DNA of 64,000 nt from NCBI RefSeq assembly GCF_010500865.1, contig NZ_JAAAWN010000009.1, positions 62,001 through 126,000 on the forward strand, read 5' to 3'. This document shows, in pieces, positions 53,129 through 61,967 of this stretch. Below the pieces are notes generated by a model, which saw nothing but the letters and a program-made list of their open reading frames with translations, made no database searches and was not told where the DNA came from. This DNA is from Alteromonas profundi (GTDB lineage Bacteria; Pseudomonadota; Gammaproteobacteria; Enterobacterales; Alteromonadaceae). Made by a program: the position numbers and the translations under genes. Each line of letters starts with the position of its first letter. Position 1 is the first letter of the stretch.

Positions 53129-54463
53129 TTAAAAAACTGAGCGATAAAACATTAACGCGATAATAACTGGACAAACAAAGCGCACATACCAAGGCCAAAT
53201 TTTCCAGAAAAGCGTTTGGTCAGCGTGGGCATCGCCCTCTTTGAGCTCAGCTAAGATGGCATCTCTACGCCATACCCAACCAGCGAAAATACACAATGTT
53301 AAACCTAATAGAGGTTGGCTATATTCGGTAGTTAGGGCAATAACAAAGCCAAAAAGCGTACCGAAGTTAAAAATGATAATACAACTAAGGGCAAAGATGA
53401 TGGTAGCCATTACCACAACCGCTTTTTTACGGATAAGGCCTCTGCTCTCCACCATATAAGCCACGGGAACTTCTAACATTGAAATAGATGAGGTTACCGC
53501 TGCAATTGCCATAAGTGCAAAGAACACGAAAGCAACGAATATACCTACGCTACCAATGGTATCAAATAGTGCGGGCAACACTTTAAATATAAGACTATCC
53601 CCTTGAATGAGCGCACCCTCTGGGGTGAAAATTTCCACACCATTATTTAACGCAACATACATAGAAGGAATAATCAGCATGCCGGCAATAACAGCAACGC
53701 CAATATCTACTAACGCTACTGATGCGCCTATGGTGGGAAGGTTTTCTTGCTTACTAAGATAAGAACCATATACAAGCATAGTACCTACCCCAAGGGACAT
53801 AGAAAAGAACGCCTGTCCCATAGCGTTAATCAGTAAGTCTGGGTCGAGTACGCGAGAAAAATCAGGCACAAGGTATGCGCTCCAACCCTCTATAGCGCCG
53901 GGCTGAAAACTAACATATATAATTAACGCAATAATAAGAAGGACCAGTGTTGGCATTAACCGAACCGACCATTTTTCAATACCAGCTTTTACGCCGCCGA
54001 CCACAATAAAAGCAGTTAAGGCCATGAAAAACAAACAAAATAATACGTTACGCGTAACCGAGTCGGTAAGTAGCCAGTCGCTAGCGGCAGTTAAACCTAA
54101 CAAACGCGCCAACGCATCAACCACGTAAACGAGCATCCATCCGCCGACAATGGCATAGAATGCAAGAATAAGAGATACGGTGACGCACCCCCAAATCCCT
54201 GTGGCCCGGCCTACAAAGTTTCCGGAAATTTTGCCCAGAGCGTCGACCATGTTTGCGCGTGTGCTGCGACCAATAATTAATTCTGCCATTAATACTGGGT
54301 AAGCTAATACGAATGCCAGTAACAAGTATACCAGCACAAAAGCGGCACCGCCGTTACTTGCTACTTTTGTGGGAAACCCCCATATATTACCTAGCCCTAC
54401 TGCTGACCCTGCCGCGGCCAATACAAACCCTATTCGAGAGGAAAATTCGCCTCTAATAGCCAT
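53129..54463 (-). CDS. Neurotransmitter:sodium symporter (SNF) family transporter
   Basis: A 444-residue transporter of the LeuT/NSS family with about eleven helices. The N-terminal sodium and substrate site is FVLAAAGSAVGLGNIWGFP, where the family consensus has WRFP; the change of Arg to Gly at this gate position is seen in several bacterial members. It probably imports an amino acid with Na+. The paired NhaC antiporter could expel the sodium taken up. The substrate cannot be told from sequence. Confidence 0.92.
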   Translation of the reverse strand: MAIRGEFSSRIGFVLAAAGSAVGLGNIWGFPTKVASNGGAAFVLVYLLLAFVLAYPVLMAELIIGRSTRANMVDALGKISGNFVGRATGIWGCVTVSLILAFYAIVGGWMLVYVVDALARLLGLTAASDWLLTDSVTRNVLFCLFFMALTAFIVVGGVKAGIEKWSVRLMPTLVLLIIALIIYVSFQPGAIEGWSAYLVPDFSRVLDPDLLINAMGQAFFSMSLGVGTMLVYGSYLSKQENLPTIGASVALVDIGVAVIAGMLIIPSMYVALNNGVEIFTPEGALIQGDSLIFKVLPALFDTIGSVGIFVAFVFFALMAIAAVTSSISMLEVPVAYMVESRGLIRKKAVVVMATIIFALSCIIIFNFGTLFGFVIALTTEYSQPLLGLTLCIFAGWVWRRDAILAELKEGDAHADQTLFWKIWPWYVRFVCPVIIALMFYRSVF

Positions 54464-54501
54464 GATGTTTCCCTTTATTATTGTTGTATAGGATTGCCAG
54501 A

Positions 54502-54535
54502 CACAAAAAAAGGGCTGGCCATGGACCAGCCCTTT
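54502..54535 (-). terminator. Rho-independent terminator after prc
   Basis: AAAGGGCTGG/CCAGCCCTTT (54509-54518 with 54526-54535) form a 10-bp stem; on the minus strand a run of seven T follows. It closes the msrC-proQ-prc transcript. Confidence 0.92.
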
Positions 54536-54547
54536 CTACGACAATCT

Positions 54548-56590
54548 TTAATTTGTTGTTATTGCATACCTGCCGGTTTCAATCATATCGAACGTAATGT
54601 TCGCCGCTTCATCTAAGAAGGGATCTAACTCGTCCATATCTTCAGGTAAGTCATCCAGTGATGCAACTGTTTCTAAGCCTAAACGCTGTAAACGTTCGTT
54701 GGCACGCGCAAGTGCTTTTGCTTCCGCTTCTTCTTTATCAGCTTCTCGCTCAGACTTAACAAGAGAAATAAAGTTCTTGTCTTTGTTTTCTTTATACTCG
54801 TCAATATCTTCATAGATATATGAGAATTCTGGGCTCTGCATAATGCGTTTATTATGCTTTGCAGTAAGAACATCTAACGCCCCTTGGCCATCAGCGAAGG
54901 TTGTGTAGTTTGCGCGCTTAATACTATCCCAAGGCAAGGCATTTTCTGCTTTGCTCTCACCCCACTCTTCAGGGTCGACAGCTGATGGGTATAAGATATC
55001 TGGCACTACACCTTTATGCTGAGTACTGCCACCATTGATGCGGTAGAACTTAGCTATGGTGAACTGTACGCTACCTAAAGGATTGTCGTAGAGGTCATAG
55101 ATTTTACCGAGTCCACGATGTTGCTGCACTGTGCCTTTACCGAAGGTTTGTTCACCGACAATAAGTGCACGGTTATAATCTTGCATCGCAGCGGCAAAAA
55201 TCTCTGATGCTGACGCACTATACCTATCTACTAATACCGTTAGCGGGCCGTCGTAAGCCACGGCGCCATCAGTATCACGGTTTACACTAACTTTATCTTG
55301 GCCATAACGAATTTGAACCACTGGCCCTTTTTCTATAAATAAGCCCGTTAGCAAGGTGGCTTCTGTTAAAGAGCCCCCGCCGTTACCACGTAAATCGACA
55401 ATAACGCCTTTTACATTTTGCGCCTTAAGCTTTTCAATCTCTTTTGCTACATCAGCGTGTAAATTGTTATAAAAGCTAGGAATGGTAATTACGCCTAAAG
55501 GCTCATTAGCGTGAGGGCCTGTATCAGGAACATACACCTCAGAACTGGCAGCGCGATCTTCTAACTTAATTTTGTCACGGGTAAGGCTAACAACAGACGT
55601 AGTTTTACCTTCGGTTACGCCTTTTTGAACCTGTAAGCGAACGGTACTGCCTTTAGGGCCTTTAATAAGTTCAACTACTTCATCTAATCGCCACCCTACC
55701 ACATCAACAAATTCGTCATCGTCTTGGGCAACGCCGATAATTTTATCTTCTGGTTTTAGCGCACCCGATTGATCAGCGGGGCCGCCAGGGACAACACTTT
55801 TAATGACCGTGTAGTCTTCTTCGCTTTGTAACACTGCACCAATACCTTCGAATGACAAGTTCATTTCCATTTGGAAACGATCGGCATTTCTAGGTGATAA
55901 ATAGCTAGTATGGGCTTCTACAGTTCGCGCAAAGGCGTTCATCGCAGTTTGGAAAACATCCTCGCTTTTCGCTTGTTTAGTGCGCTTAATGGCACGCTTA
56001 TAGCGTTTTTCTAACAACTCTTTGGCTTCTTCCCACGTTTTGTCCGCAAGAATAAGGTTTAACGCATCGTACTTAACCCGTTGGCGCCAAATTTCATCTA
56101 ACTCTTGTTTGCTTTTAGGCCAGTCAGCCTCTTCGCGATCGTAATAGAATTTGTCGTCAGCTTTCTCAAAATCAAAGGGCCCCTGTTCTAACAAGGATAA
56201 GGCATACTCATAACGCTCAACTCTACGTTTTGCGGAGACGTTATACATGTCATAGGCGATAGACAGGTTGCCTTTGTTTAATGCATCGTCAAATGCCGTG
56301 CGGTATTTTTCAAACGCAACAACATCTGACAATAAAAGCACTTGCTTGTTGTGATCCAATGAATCGACGAACTTTTGATAAATTCGTGCTGAAAGCGCAT
56401 CATCCAACGATATTTCTTTGTAGTGTGCACGGGTAAACAGTGCGCTTACTCGCTTAGCAGCAACGCTATGCTGCGTTTCCTGTTGCAAAATAGGTAGTTC
56501 ATCAACATCGGGCGTGGTAGTTACCGCGCCTGCGCCTACCCCTACGGTAAGGAATGCACTAGCAATAGAAATTCGAAGGATATCTTTCAT
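54548..56590 (-). CDS. prc: Tail-specific periplasmic protease Prc (Tsp)
   Basis: A 680-residue S41 protease that degrades periplasmic proteins with nonpolar C-termini and trims penicillin-binding protein 3. A signal peptide (residues about 1-23) is followed by a helical N-terminal region, a PDZ domain (about 240-330, with GAVLQSEEDYTVI), and the S41 domain. The catalytic Ser lies in DRYSASASEIFAAAM and the Lys in GEQTFGKGTVQQ. The proQ-prc order and 2-base gap are as in E. coli. Confidence 0.96.
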   Translation of the reverse strand: MKDILRISIASAFLTVGVGAGAVTTTPDVDELPILQQETQHSVAAKRVSALFTRAHYKEISLDDALSARIYQKFVDSLDHNKQVLLLSDVVAFEKYRTAFDDALNKGNLSIAYDMYNVSAKRRVERYEYALSLLEQGPFDFEKADDKFYYDREEADWPKSKQELDEIWRQRVKYDALNLILADKTWEEAKELLEKRYKRAIKRTKQAKSEDVFQTAMNAFARTVEAHTSYLSPRNADRFQMEMNLSFEGIGAVLQSEEDYTVIKSVVPGGPADQSGALKPEDKIIGVAQDDDEFVDVVGWRLDEVVELIKGPKGSTVRLQVQKGVTEGKTTSVVSLTRDKIKLEDRAASSEVYVPDTGPHANEPLGVITIPSFYNNLHADVAKEIEKLKAQNVKGVIVDLRGNGGGSLTEATLLTGLFIEKGPVVQIRYGQDKVSVNRDTDGAVAYDGPLTVLVDRYSASASEIFAAAMQDYNRALIVGEQTFGKGTVQQHRGLGKIYDLYDNPLGSVQFTIAKFYRINGGSTQHKGVVPDILYPSAVDPEEWGESKAENALPWDSIKRANYTTFADGQGALDVLTAKHNKRIMQSPEFSYIYEDIDEYKENKDKNFISLVKSEREADKEEAEAKALARANERLQRLGLETVASLDDLPEDMDELDPFLDEAANITFDMIETGRYAITTN

Positions 56591-56592
56591 AT

Positions 56593-57261
56593 TTACGACC
56601 TCTTGGAACGTGCCAAACGTAAAGCATCTGTATTTACTTTAACTACCATGCCGGTGTCTAACTGAACATGGATACCGTCTTTGGCAACTTCAGTAATAAC
56701 GGCTGGCATGGGAGTTTTGCCTAGCTTAACCGTCACTTTTGTACCCTGCTGCAAATCATCATCAGTCAGTTTTGCGGGTGGTGTCTTGTTTGGTCTGCTA
56801 TTTTTCGGTTTAGTTCCCTGCTTGTTATCAGTAGAGCCTAAAGTTGCAGATTTTTCACCTTTTGGACGTGAAAATTGTCTTTTTTCTTTAGCGCGAGGTT
56901 GTTGGGCCTGCTTTGCTTTACGCTTTTCAGCTGCCTTCGCCTTGCTTTCTTCTAGCTGTTTTTGTGCATGTTCAGCGTGATCTTTTTCAATCGCTTCACC
57001 TTCTTCACCATCAAGATTTACGCGATGTGCGCCTTCTTTAATGCTGTAAAGGTAACGCCAGCTGTTGGTGTAATGACGAAGGGTTGAGCGTAACAAGGTC
57101 TTACTGACTCGCTCCTCTTTGTCTAACCGTTCTGCTAAATCTTGAAAAATGCCGATCTTAAGTGGGCGAGCCTCACCTTCAGTGCTAAAACATTTCGGAA
57201 AGGTTTCTGCAAGGAAAGCGATAACTTCCTTACTATTGGTAAACTTCTGTGGTGATTCCAT
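56593..57261 (-). CDS. proQ: RNA chaperone ProQ
   Basis: A 222-residue RNA-binding protein. The FinO/ProQ domain covers about residues 1-120 ([37 protein letters not shown]), followed by a basic Lys/Arg/Gln linker and a C-terminal Tudor-like domain ([20 protein letters not shown]). ProQ binds small RNAs and mRNA 3' ends; in E. coli it affects ProP levels. It is encoded just before prc. Confidence 0.95.
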   Translation of the reverse strand: MESPQKFTNSKEVIAFLAETFPKCFSTEGEARPLKIGIFQDLAERLDKEERVSKTLLRSTLRHYTNSWRYLYSIKEGAHRVNLDGEEGEAIEKDHAEHAQKQLEESKAKAAEKRKAKQAQQPRAKEKRQFSRPKGEKSATLGSTDNKQGTKPKNSRPNKTPPAKLTDDDLQQGTKVTVKLGKTPMPAVITEVAKDGIHVQLDTGMVVKVNTDALRLARSKRS

Positions 57262-57278
57262 TAAACTTTCTAAATTAT

Positions 57279-57569
57279 CTACGAGATTTCATCATTACTG
57301 TCATCATCCCAAGTTGCCAGCGTGTGGTCAACCCAATCGAGTAATTCGTCATCATCAATTTCTAACAAATGGCTATCTTGTTGCCAAGATTCCCATACGT
57401 GGTGCAACAATTGCTCAAGACGCAAGGTCTCAATATCATCTTCTGCTCTATCATACATTGCATGAAGAATGAAATTCAGACGTTCTGACGCTTCATCAGG
57501 GTCATCATGAAAGTCATTCATGTCTTCATAGGTAGATAGTACTACATGAATATCAACGCTGTATTTCAT
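57279..57569 (-). CDS. Small acidic protein of unknown function between msrC and proQ
   Basis: A 96-residue, strongly acidic protein (tail [25 protein letters not shown]) that I cannot assign to a family. No signal or membrane segment is seen. The stop-start overlap with msrC (ATGA, 57566-57569) and the short gap to proQ (17 bases) show it belongs to this operon. Its acidic nature next to an RNA chaperone with a basic linker is suggestive but not evidence of an interaction. Confidence 0.8.
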   Translation of the reverse strand: MKYSVDIHVVLSTYEDMNDFHDDPDEASERLNFILHAMYDRAEDDIETLRLEQLLHHVWESWQQDSHLLEIDDDELLDWVDHTLATWDDDSNDEIS

Positions 57570-58027
57570 AACGACTGTTGAGATTGAATAAGTATATCAG
57601 CAATTTTACAAAGTCCCGACTCATCTTCCTCATCAAATCGGGCGAAGCGAGGGCTATCAATGTCGAGTACGCCAACGAGCGTATCATTAATAACCAAGGG
57701 AATGACGATTTCAGAGTTTGAAGCAGCGTCACAGGCTATGTGACCATCAAACCCGTGAACATCATCAATTCTTTGTACAGTGCGGGTTTGCGCTGCGGTT
57801 CCACACACCCCCTTCCCCATAGGGATACGGATGCACGCTGGCTGTCCTTGGAATGGACCAAGCACAAGCTGCGATTCTTTATAAAAATAAAAACCAGCCC
57901 AATTTACATCATCAAGCTGGTTATATAACAGTGCACTAATATTTGCCATATTGGCAATAAGGTCGTGCTCGCCAGAAACCAAGCTTTGAGCTTGGTTAAC
58001 TAACTGGGCGTAGTGTTCTTTTTTCAA
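57566..58027 (-). CDS. msrC: Free methionine-(R)-sulfoxide reductase (GAF domain)
   Basis: A 153-residue single GAF-domain enzyme that reduces free methionine-R-sulfoxide. Three cysteines (65, 75, 99) have the 10 and 24 residue spacing of the catalytic set; they lie in GQPACIRIPMGKGVCGTA and GHIACDAASNSEIVIP. The product, methionine, links it to oxidative stress repair. It is first in the operon msrC-unknown-proQ-prc; msrC next to proQ-prc is also the E. coli arrangement. Confidence 0.94.
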   Translation of the reverse strand: MKKEHYAQLVNQAQSLVSGEHDLIANMANISALLYNQLDDVNWAGFYFYKESQLVLGPFQGQPACIRIPMGKGVCGTAAQTRTVQRIDDVHGFDGHIACDAASNSEIVIPLVINDTLVGVLDIDSPRFARFDEEDESGLCKIADILIQSQQSL

Positions 58028-58039
58028 GCGGTTACCCTG

Positions 58040-58732
58040 CTATTGAATAATACGAAAACTTACATTTATGCGCGCCTCAACGGTTTTTTGACCCGGTAAG
58101 GAAGTCACCGATTCTTTCGCGAAGGCATCTGCACGCATAACCGGAACGGGCATATTGCCACCAGATTCAGAGATTGCAACCACTTCACCCACTTCTACCC
58201 CTAATTCCTTGGCTAATAAGGTTGCACGCGCTTTCGCATCGGCTACCGCTGCTATTAACGCCGTTTGATAGGCGTTATTTTCGCCAGCGCTAACAAAATT
58301 AAATTGTTGAATTCTATCGACACCGCGCTTTAGTACGCCATCCAACACTCTGTCATAGTTTTCAATGTCGGTATCTGTAACTACAATTTCACGGCTTAAT
58401 GTAAAGCCATCTTGCTGCCTGCCCTGTGGTGTATTGGTATAGCGCGGGTTTAGCCTTACTTGCATCGATTGAATGTTACTTTGTTTTATGTCTTGCTTTA
58501 ATAAGAAGCTAATAACGGAACGCATTTCTGCGCTTAAGATTTGATTTAGTGGTGCCACGTTTTCGCCGTGCGCTTCCATTACAAGGGTGACTGTGTAAGC
58601 GTTAGGTGTAATAGAGGTTGCACCTGACCCTTGCACATGAATAAGGGGTTCCTGAGTCTGTGCCTGAGAGACATGACAAAAAGCCAAAAAACTGGAGGCA
58701 ATAACACCTAAAACATAGCGAGATAATTTCAT
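58040..58732 (-). CDS. SIMPL domain (DUF541) exported protein
   Basis: A 230-residue protein with a signal peptide (about residues 1-24, ending SQAQT). The SIMPL domain is seen in IHVQGSGATSITPNAYTVTL at the mature start and DAKARATLLAKELGVEVGEVVAISESG later. E. coli YggE is a relative; the family is linked to oxidative stress but has no defined activity. The ATG at 58732, with AAGGAG 6 bases upstream, is chosen over a start 9 codons earlier. The gap to msrC is 12 bases. Confidence 0.9.
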   Translation of the reverse strand: MKLSRYVLGVIASSFLAFCHVSQAQTQEPLIHVQGSGATSITPNAYTVTLVMEAHGENVAPLNQILSAEMRSVISFLLKQDIKQSNIQSMQVRLNPRYTNTPQGRQQDGFTLSREIVVTDTDIENYDRVLDGVLKRGVDRIQQFNFVSAGENNAYQTALIAAVADAKARATLLAKELGVEVGEVVAISESGGNMPVPVMRADAFAKESVTSLPGQKTVEARINVSFRIIQ

Positions 58733-58930
58733 ACGTACTCCTTTGTAATTGAATTTCAACCATAAACCCGCAATGCTGAACAGCAGGTGAACACGTTAAT
58801 AGGTTTGATAATAGCCTAGAGAGGGGGGGAATACACATTTGCATGGTGAAATGACTAAATATAAGGGGAAGGTGGTCCGTTGCCCTCCCCTACAAATACA
58901 CGTTGTACGCAAGCGAGTTGCGCCTATGAT

Positions 58931-60052
58931 TTAATTTAGTACTTTTTTTAGCGCAGCAATACAGTGGTCTATATTTCGGGGCTTACAGGCGTAACCCATT
59001 AAGCCTATACGCCAAACTTTGCCTGCAAAATCGCCCAAGCCAGCGCCAATTTCTAAATTAAACTCGCTCAATAGGCGCTGCCTAATTTCACCGTCATCTA
59101 CGCCCTTAGGTATGCGCACTACATTTAATTGCGGCAAGCGATAATTTTCGTCTACAGCTAGGCTTAGCCCCAGCGATGCTAAACCTTTAGCTAATTCGTT
59201 GTGACCTGTTTGATGCCGCTGCCAAGCGTTTTCTAATCCCTCTTCTTTGAGCATCAATAGCGACTCGTACATAGCATACATGCTGTTAACCGGCGCTGTA
59301 TGGTGATACGCACGCTTGTTGCCTGCCCCCCAATACCCCACAATTAAATTCATATCTAAAAACCAACTTTGTACCTTTGTACTGCGATTTTGGATAACCT
59401 TTACAGCGCGTTCGCTAAACGAAACAGGCGAGATGCCAGGAACACAGCTTAAACATTTTTGTGAGCCCGAATACACCGCATCTATGCCCCACTCATCCAC
59501 CTTAAGTTCGATGCCGCCAAGTGACGTTACCGCATCTACTATGGTCAAACAATCATGCTTTGCAGCAAGCTCACAAAGCGTCTTGGCTTCGTTTCTAACG
59601 CCGGTTGAGGTTTCCGCGTGAACAAACGCCAGTATCTTAATATCAGGCTGGGCTTTAAGCGCATCTTCAACTTTATTTAAATCGGTTTGGGTCCCCCATT
59701 CGTCTTTGATAACAATAGCCTTACCGCCGCAGCGCTCGACGTTTTCAACCATTCGGTTGCCAAATACGCCATTAATACACACCAACACCTTATCGCCTGG
59801 TTCAATCAAATTAACGAAGCACGCCTCCATTCCTGCAGAGCCTGGGGCAGATACCGGCATCGTTAGCGGATTCTGTGTTTGAAATGCATATTGGAGCAGT
59901 TTTTTCGTTTCATCCATTAATCCGATGAATAAAGGATCTAAATGGCCAAGCGTCGGGCGTGCCATGGCGTTTAAAATTCTCGGCGGCACATCGGATGGGC
60001 CGGGCCCCATTAAGGTTCTTTCAGGGGGCAAAAAAGTAGAAAGCTTAGTCAT
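58931..60052 (-). CDS. Class V aminotransferase (serine-pyruvate / alanine-glyoxylate type)
   Basis: A 373-residue PLP enzyme of the SgaA/AGXT group. MGPGPSDVPPRIL at the N-terminus, HAETSTGVRNEAK, VDAVTSLGG and the PLP lysine in YSGSQKCLSCVPG identify it. It moves an amino group between serine or alanine and glyoxylate or pyruvate; which pair cannot be told. The ATG at 60052, with GAGGA upstream, gives the family N-terminus; the frame extends 37 codons upstream but reads as non-coding. It is divergent from the candidate small RNA. Confidence 0.9.
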   Translation of the reverse strand: MTKLSTFLPPERTLMGPGPSDVPPRILNAMARPTLGHLDPLFIGLMDETKKLLQYAFQTQNPLTMPVSAPGSAGMEACFVNLIEPGDKVLVCINGVFGNRMVENVERCGGKAIVIKDEWGTQTDLNKVEDALKAQPDIKILAFVHAETSTGVRNEAKTLCELAAKHDCLTIVDAVTSLGGIELKVDEWGIDAVYSGSQKCLSCVPGISPVSFSERAVKVIQNRSTKVQSWFLDMNLIVGYWGAGNKRAYHHTAPVNSMYAMYESLLMLKEEGLENAWQRHQTGHNELAKGLASLGLSLAVDENYRLPQLNVVRIPKGVDDGEIRQRLLSEFNLEIGAGLGDFAGKVWRIGLMGYACKPRNIDHCIAALKKVLN

Positions 60053-60373
60053 GAAATCCTCGTTCACTGCGTTTGGGGTTTTCTGCATTCTTACAGTCTT
60101 AACCACAAGGTACAACCGGCTGTTTTGAATATAAATAAAATGAATATGAAAAAGAAAATACATTCAGAATGGTGTTTTGCAAATATGCCTCGCTAACATA
60201 TAAACGCTACTGCTTATGCGCATTAATTACGCCAATCTGCAAACATCTGACCAGCTAGAATCGTATTGAAATTAAAGTGGTTTTAGTCAGAATTAAAAAA
60301 ACCGGTGGGCGAAAAGCCATTTTTACCTAAAAAACTGTTTATAAAATAAACAAAGGTGCACTATAATATCGAT

Positions 60374-60483
60374 AAGTTGAAAGGTTTCTTAACAGTTTCT
60401 TGCTGAAACTGTTTCTCAGTTAGCGCACGGCTCAGCAATGAGCCATTCCCCTAGGCCCAGAACTTTGGTTCTGGGCATTTTTT
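60374..60483 (+). ncRNA. Candidate small regulatory RNA, about 110 nt
   Basis: A consensus -10 TATAAT (60362-60367) predicts a start near 60374; the -35 is weak (TTTATA about 18 bases before). The predicted RNA holds three perfect hairpins: AACAGTTTC/GAAACTGTT (60391-60413), GGCTCA-GCAA-TGAGCC (60429-60444) and GCCCAGAAC-TTTG-GTTCTGGGC (60455-60476), the last followed by six T residues as a rho-independent terminator. No open frame with a ribosome site lies within, and no plus-strand gene follows, so it is not a leader. It stands between two minus-strand genes. I do not recognise the family; ProQ or Hfq could be the partner. Confidence 0.75.
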
Positions 60484-60568
60484 ATGTGCGTTGCTCATAA
60501 AAGTGAGTGGGTCCTGTTATTTTTAACGTGCAGACCGCCAAATTATTCACGAACGTGTAGCGCGATTG

Positions 60569-61090
60569 TTAGCCTAAGGGGATTAATTGCTTTGCGTAGT
60601 TCTGCGCGTTAGCCACGTAGTGTGCAGCCGATGCTTCTAATTTGGCTTCTACACTTACATCTAACTGGCGTATAACCTTACCCGGGGAGCCCACCACCAA
60701 GCTATAATCTGGAATTTCCATATTCTCAGTGATAAGTGCATTGGCGCCTATAATACAGTATTTACCAATTTTCGCGCCGTTAAGTACCACCGCATTAATA
60801 CCAATTAGTGAGAAATCACCAATTGTACAGCCGTGCAGCATTGCTTTGTGTCCCACGGTAACCCCAGTGCCTATCGTTAGAGCGATGCCGGTATCTGTAT
60901 GTAACACACTCCCATCTTGCACATTACTGCGTTCGCCTACGGTTATGCCATCCATATCACCGCGGATAACCACGTTAAACCACACGCTACTTTGCGCCTT
61001 TAGTGTGACATCACCGATGACATGTGCACCAGGCGCAATAAAGCTATCTTGATGCAACGTAGGTGCTAAGGTGCCTAGTTGATAGTGCAT
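60569..61090 (-). CDS. Gamma carbonic anhydrase family protein (YrdA type)
   Basis: A 173-residue left-handed beta-helix trimer protein. Hexapeptide repeats run through most of the chain; metal-binding His residues are in SVLHTDTG and [10 protein letters not shown]. Relatives bind zinc or iron and may hydrate CO2, though many YrdA proteins show no activity. It begins 4 bases after tesB and is probably co-transcribed with it. Confidence 0.93.
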   Translation of the reverse strand: MHYQLGTLAPTLHQDSFIAPGAHVIGDVTLKAQSSVWFNVVIRGDMDGITVGERSNVQDGSVLHTDTGIALTIGTGVTVGHKAMLHGCTIGDFSLIGINAVVLNGAKIGKYCIIGANALITENMEIPDYSLVVGSPGKVIRQLDVSVEAKLEASAAHYVANAQNYAKQLIPLG

Positions 61091-61094
61091 ATCG

Positions 61095-61967
61095 TCACTC
61101 CTTTTTTTCGCCCACTTGACGCATTAAACCTTCCTGCATTGTAGAGGCTATAAGCTCGCCTTGCTGGTTAAAAATCTGCCCTTTCACAATTCCACGGGCT
61201 CCGCCACTGAACGGACTCTCCATTGCATACAGCAGCCATTCATTAAAATTCACGGGGCGGTGAAACCACATAGCATGATCGATGGTCGCGATACGCAGCG
61301 ATTTATCGGTTACTGCAATACCGTGGGGTTGCAGCGACGTGCTGAGAAAATGATAGTCTGAGGCATATGCAAGGGCTGCTTGGTGCAGCGAGAGTTGATC
61401 GCTAAGTTGATTGTTTCGCGCGCGCATCCAAATATAGCGCGTGGGGGGCCGTTTGCTCGCTTGATAAGAGTTAGCAGCATCTATAGTGCGGATGTCGACA
61501 GGTCTGTGGTAGCTAAGTGCTTCTCGCATAGGCCGGGCTATTTTATCAAAGTTAGCTTCGTAAAATTCAATGTCTGACTGCACGTCTTGCGGCAAAGGTA
61601 CATCGGGCATCTCAGGGGCTTGATGGTGCATACCGTCTTCTGGCACCTGAAATGACGCAGTCATATAGAATATATTGCGGCCATCTTGAATCGCTTTCAC
61701 CCGGCGAGCTGAAAAGCTACGTCCGTCACGCACGACTTCAACATCGTATACCACAGGTTTTTTTGCATCGCCGGGCAATAAAAAATAAGTGTGAAATGAG
61801 TGTACAACGCGATTGCTTTCAACCGTTTCATAAGCGGCTGCTAATGCTTGCCCTAACACCTGACCGCCAAACAATGCGCGGAAGCCTAAATCCCAACTTT
61901 CTCCCCGATAGAGGCCCTGCTCTACGGTTTCTAAATGAAAAAGGGATGATAATTTAACTTCAGACAT
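61095..61967 (-). CDS. tesB: Acyl-CoA thioesterase II
   Basis: A 290-residue double hot-dog fold enzyme that releases fatty acids from acyl-Co[34 protein letters not shown] and a later [19 protein letters not shown] match TesB. The ATG at 61967 gives the usual start ([12 protein letters not shown]) and overlaps the kinase stop by 8 bases. The operon order is rlmJ-kinase-tesB-gamma carbonic anhydrase. Confidence 0.94.
   Translation of the reverse strand: MSEVKLSSLFHLETVEQGLYRGESWDLGFRALFGGQVLGQALAAAYETVESNRVVHSFHTYFLLPGDAKKPVVYDVEVVRDGRSFSARRVKAIQDGRNIFYMTASFQVPEDGMHHQAPEMPDVPLPQDVQSDIEFYEANFDKIARPMREALSYHRPVDIRTIDAANSYQASKRPPTRYIWMRARNNQLSDQLSLHQAALAYASDYHFLSTSLQPHGIAVTDKSLRIATIDHAMWFHRPVNFNEWLLYAMESPFSGGARGIVKGQIFNQQGELIASTMQEGLMRQVGEKKE

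Noticed and set aside
58860..58900. Hairpin downstream of the class V aminotransferase gene
   Set aside because: AGGGGAGGG can pair with CCTTCCCCT, but the stem is imperfect and no T-run follows, so it is not called a terminator.
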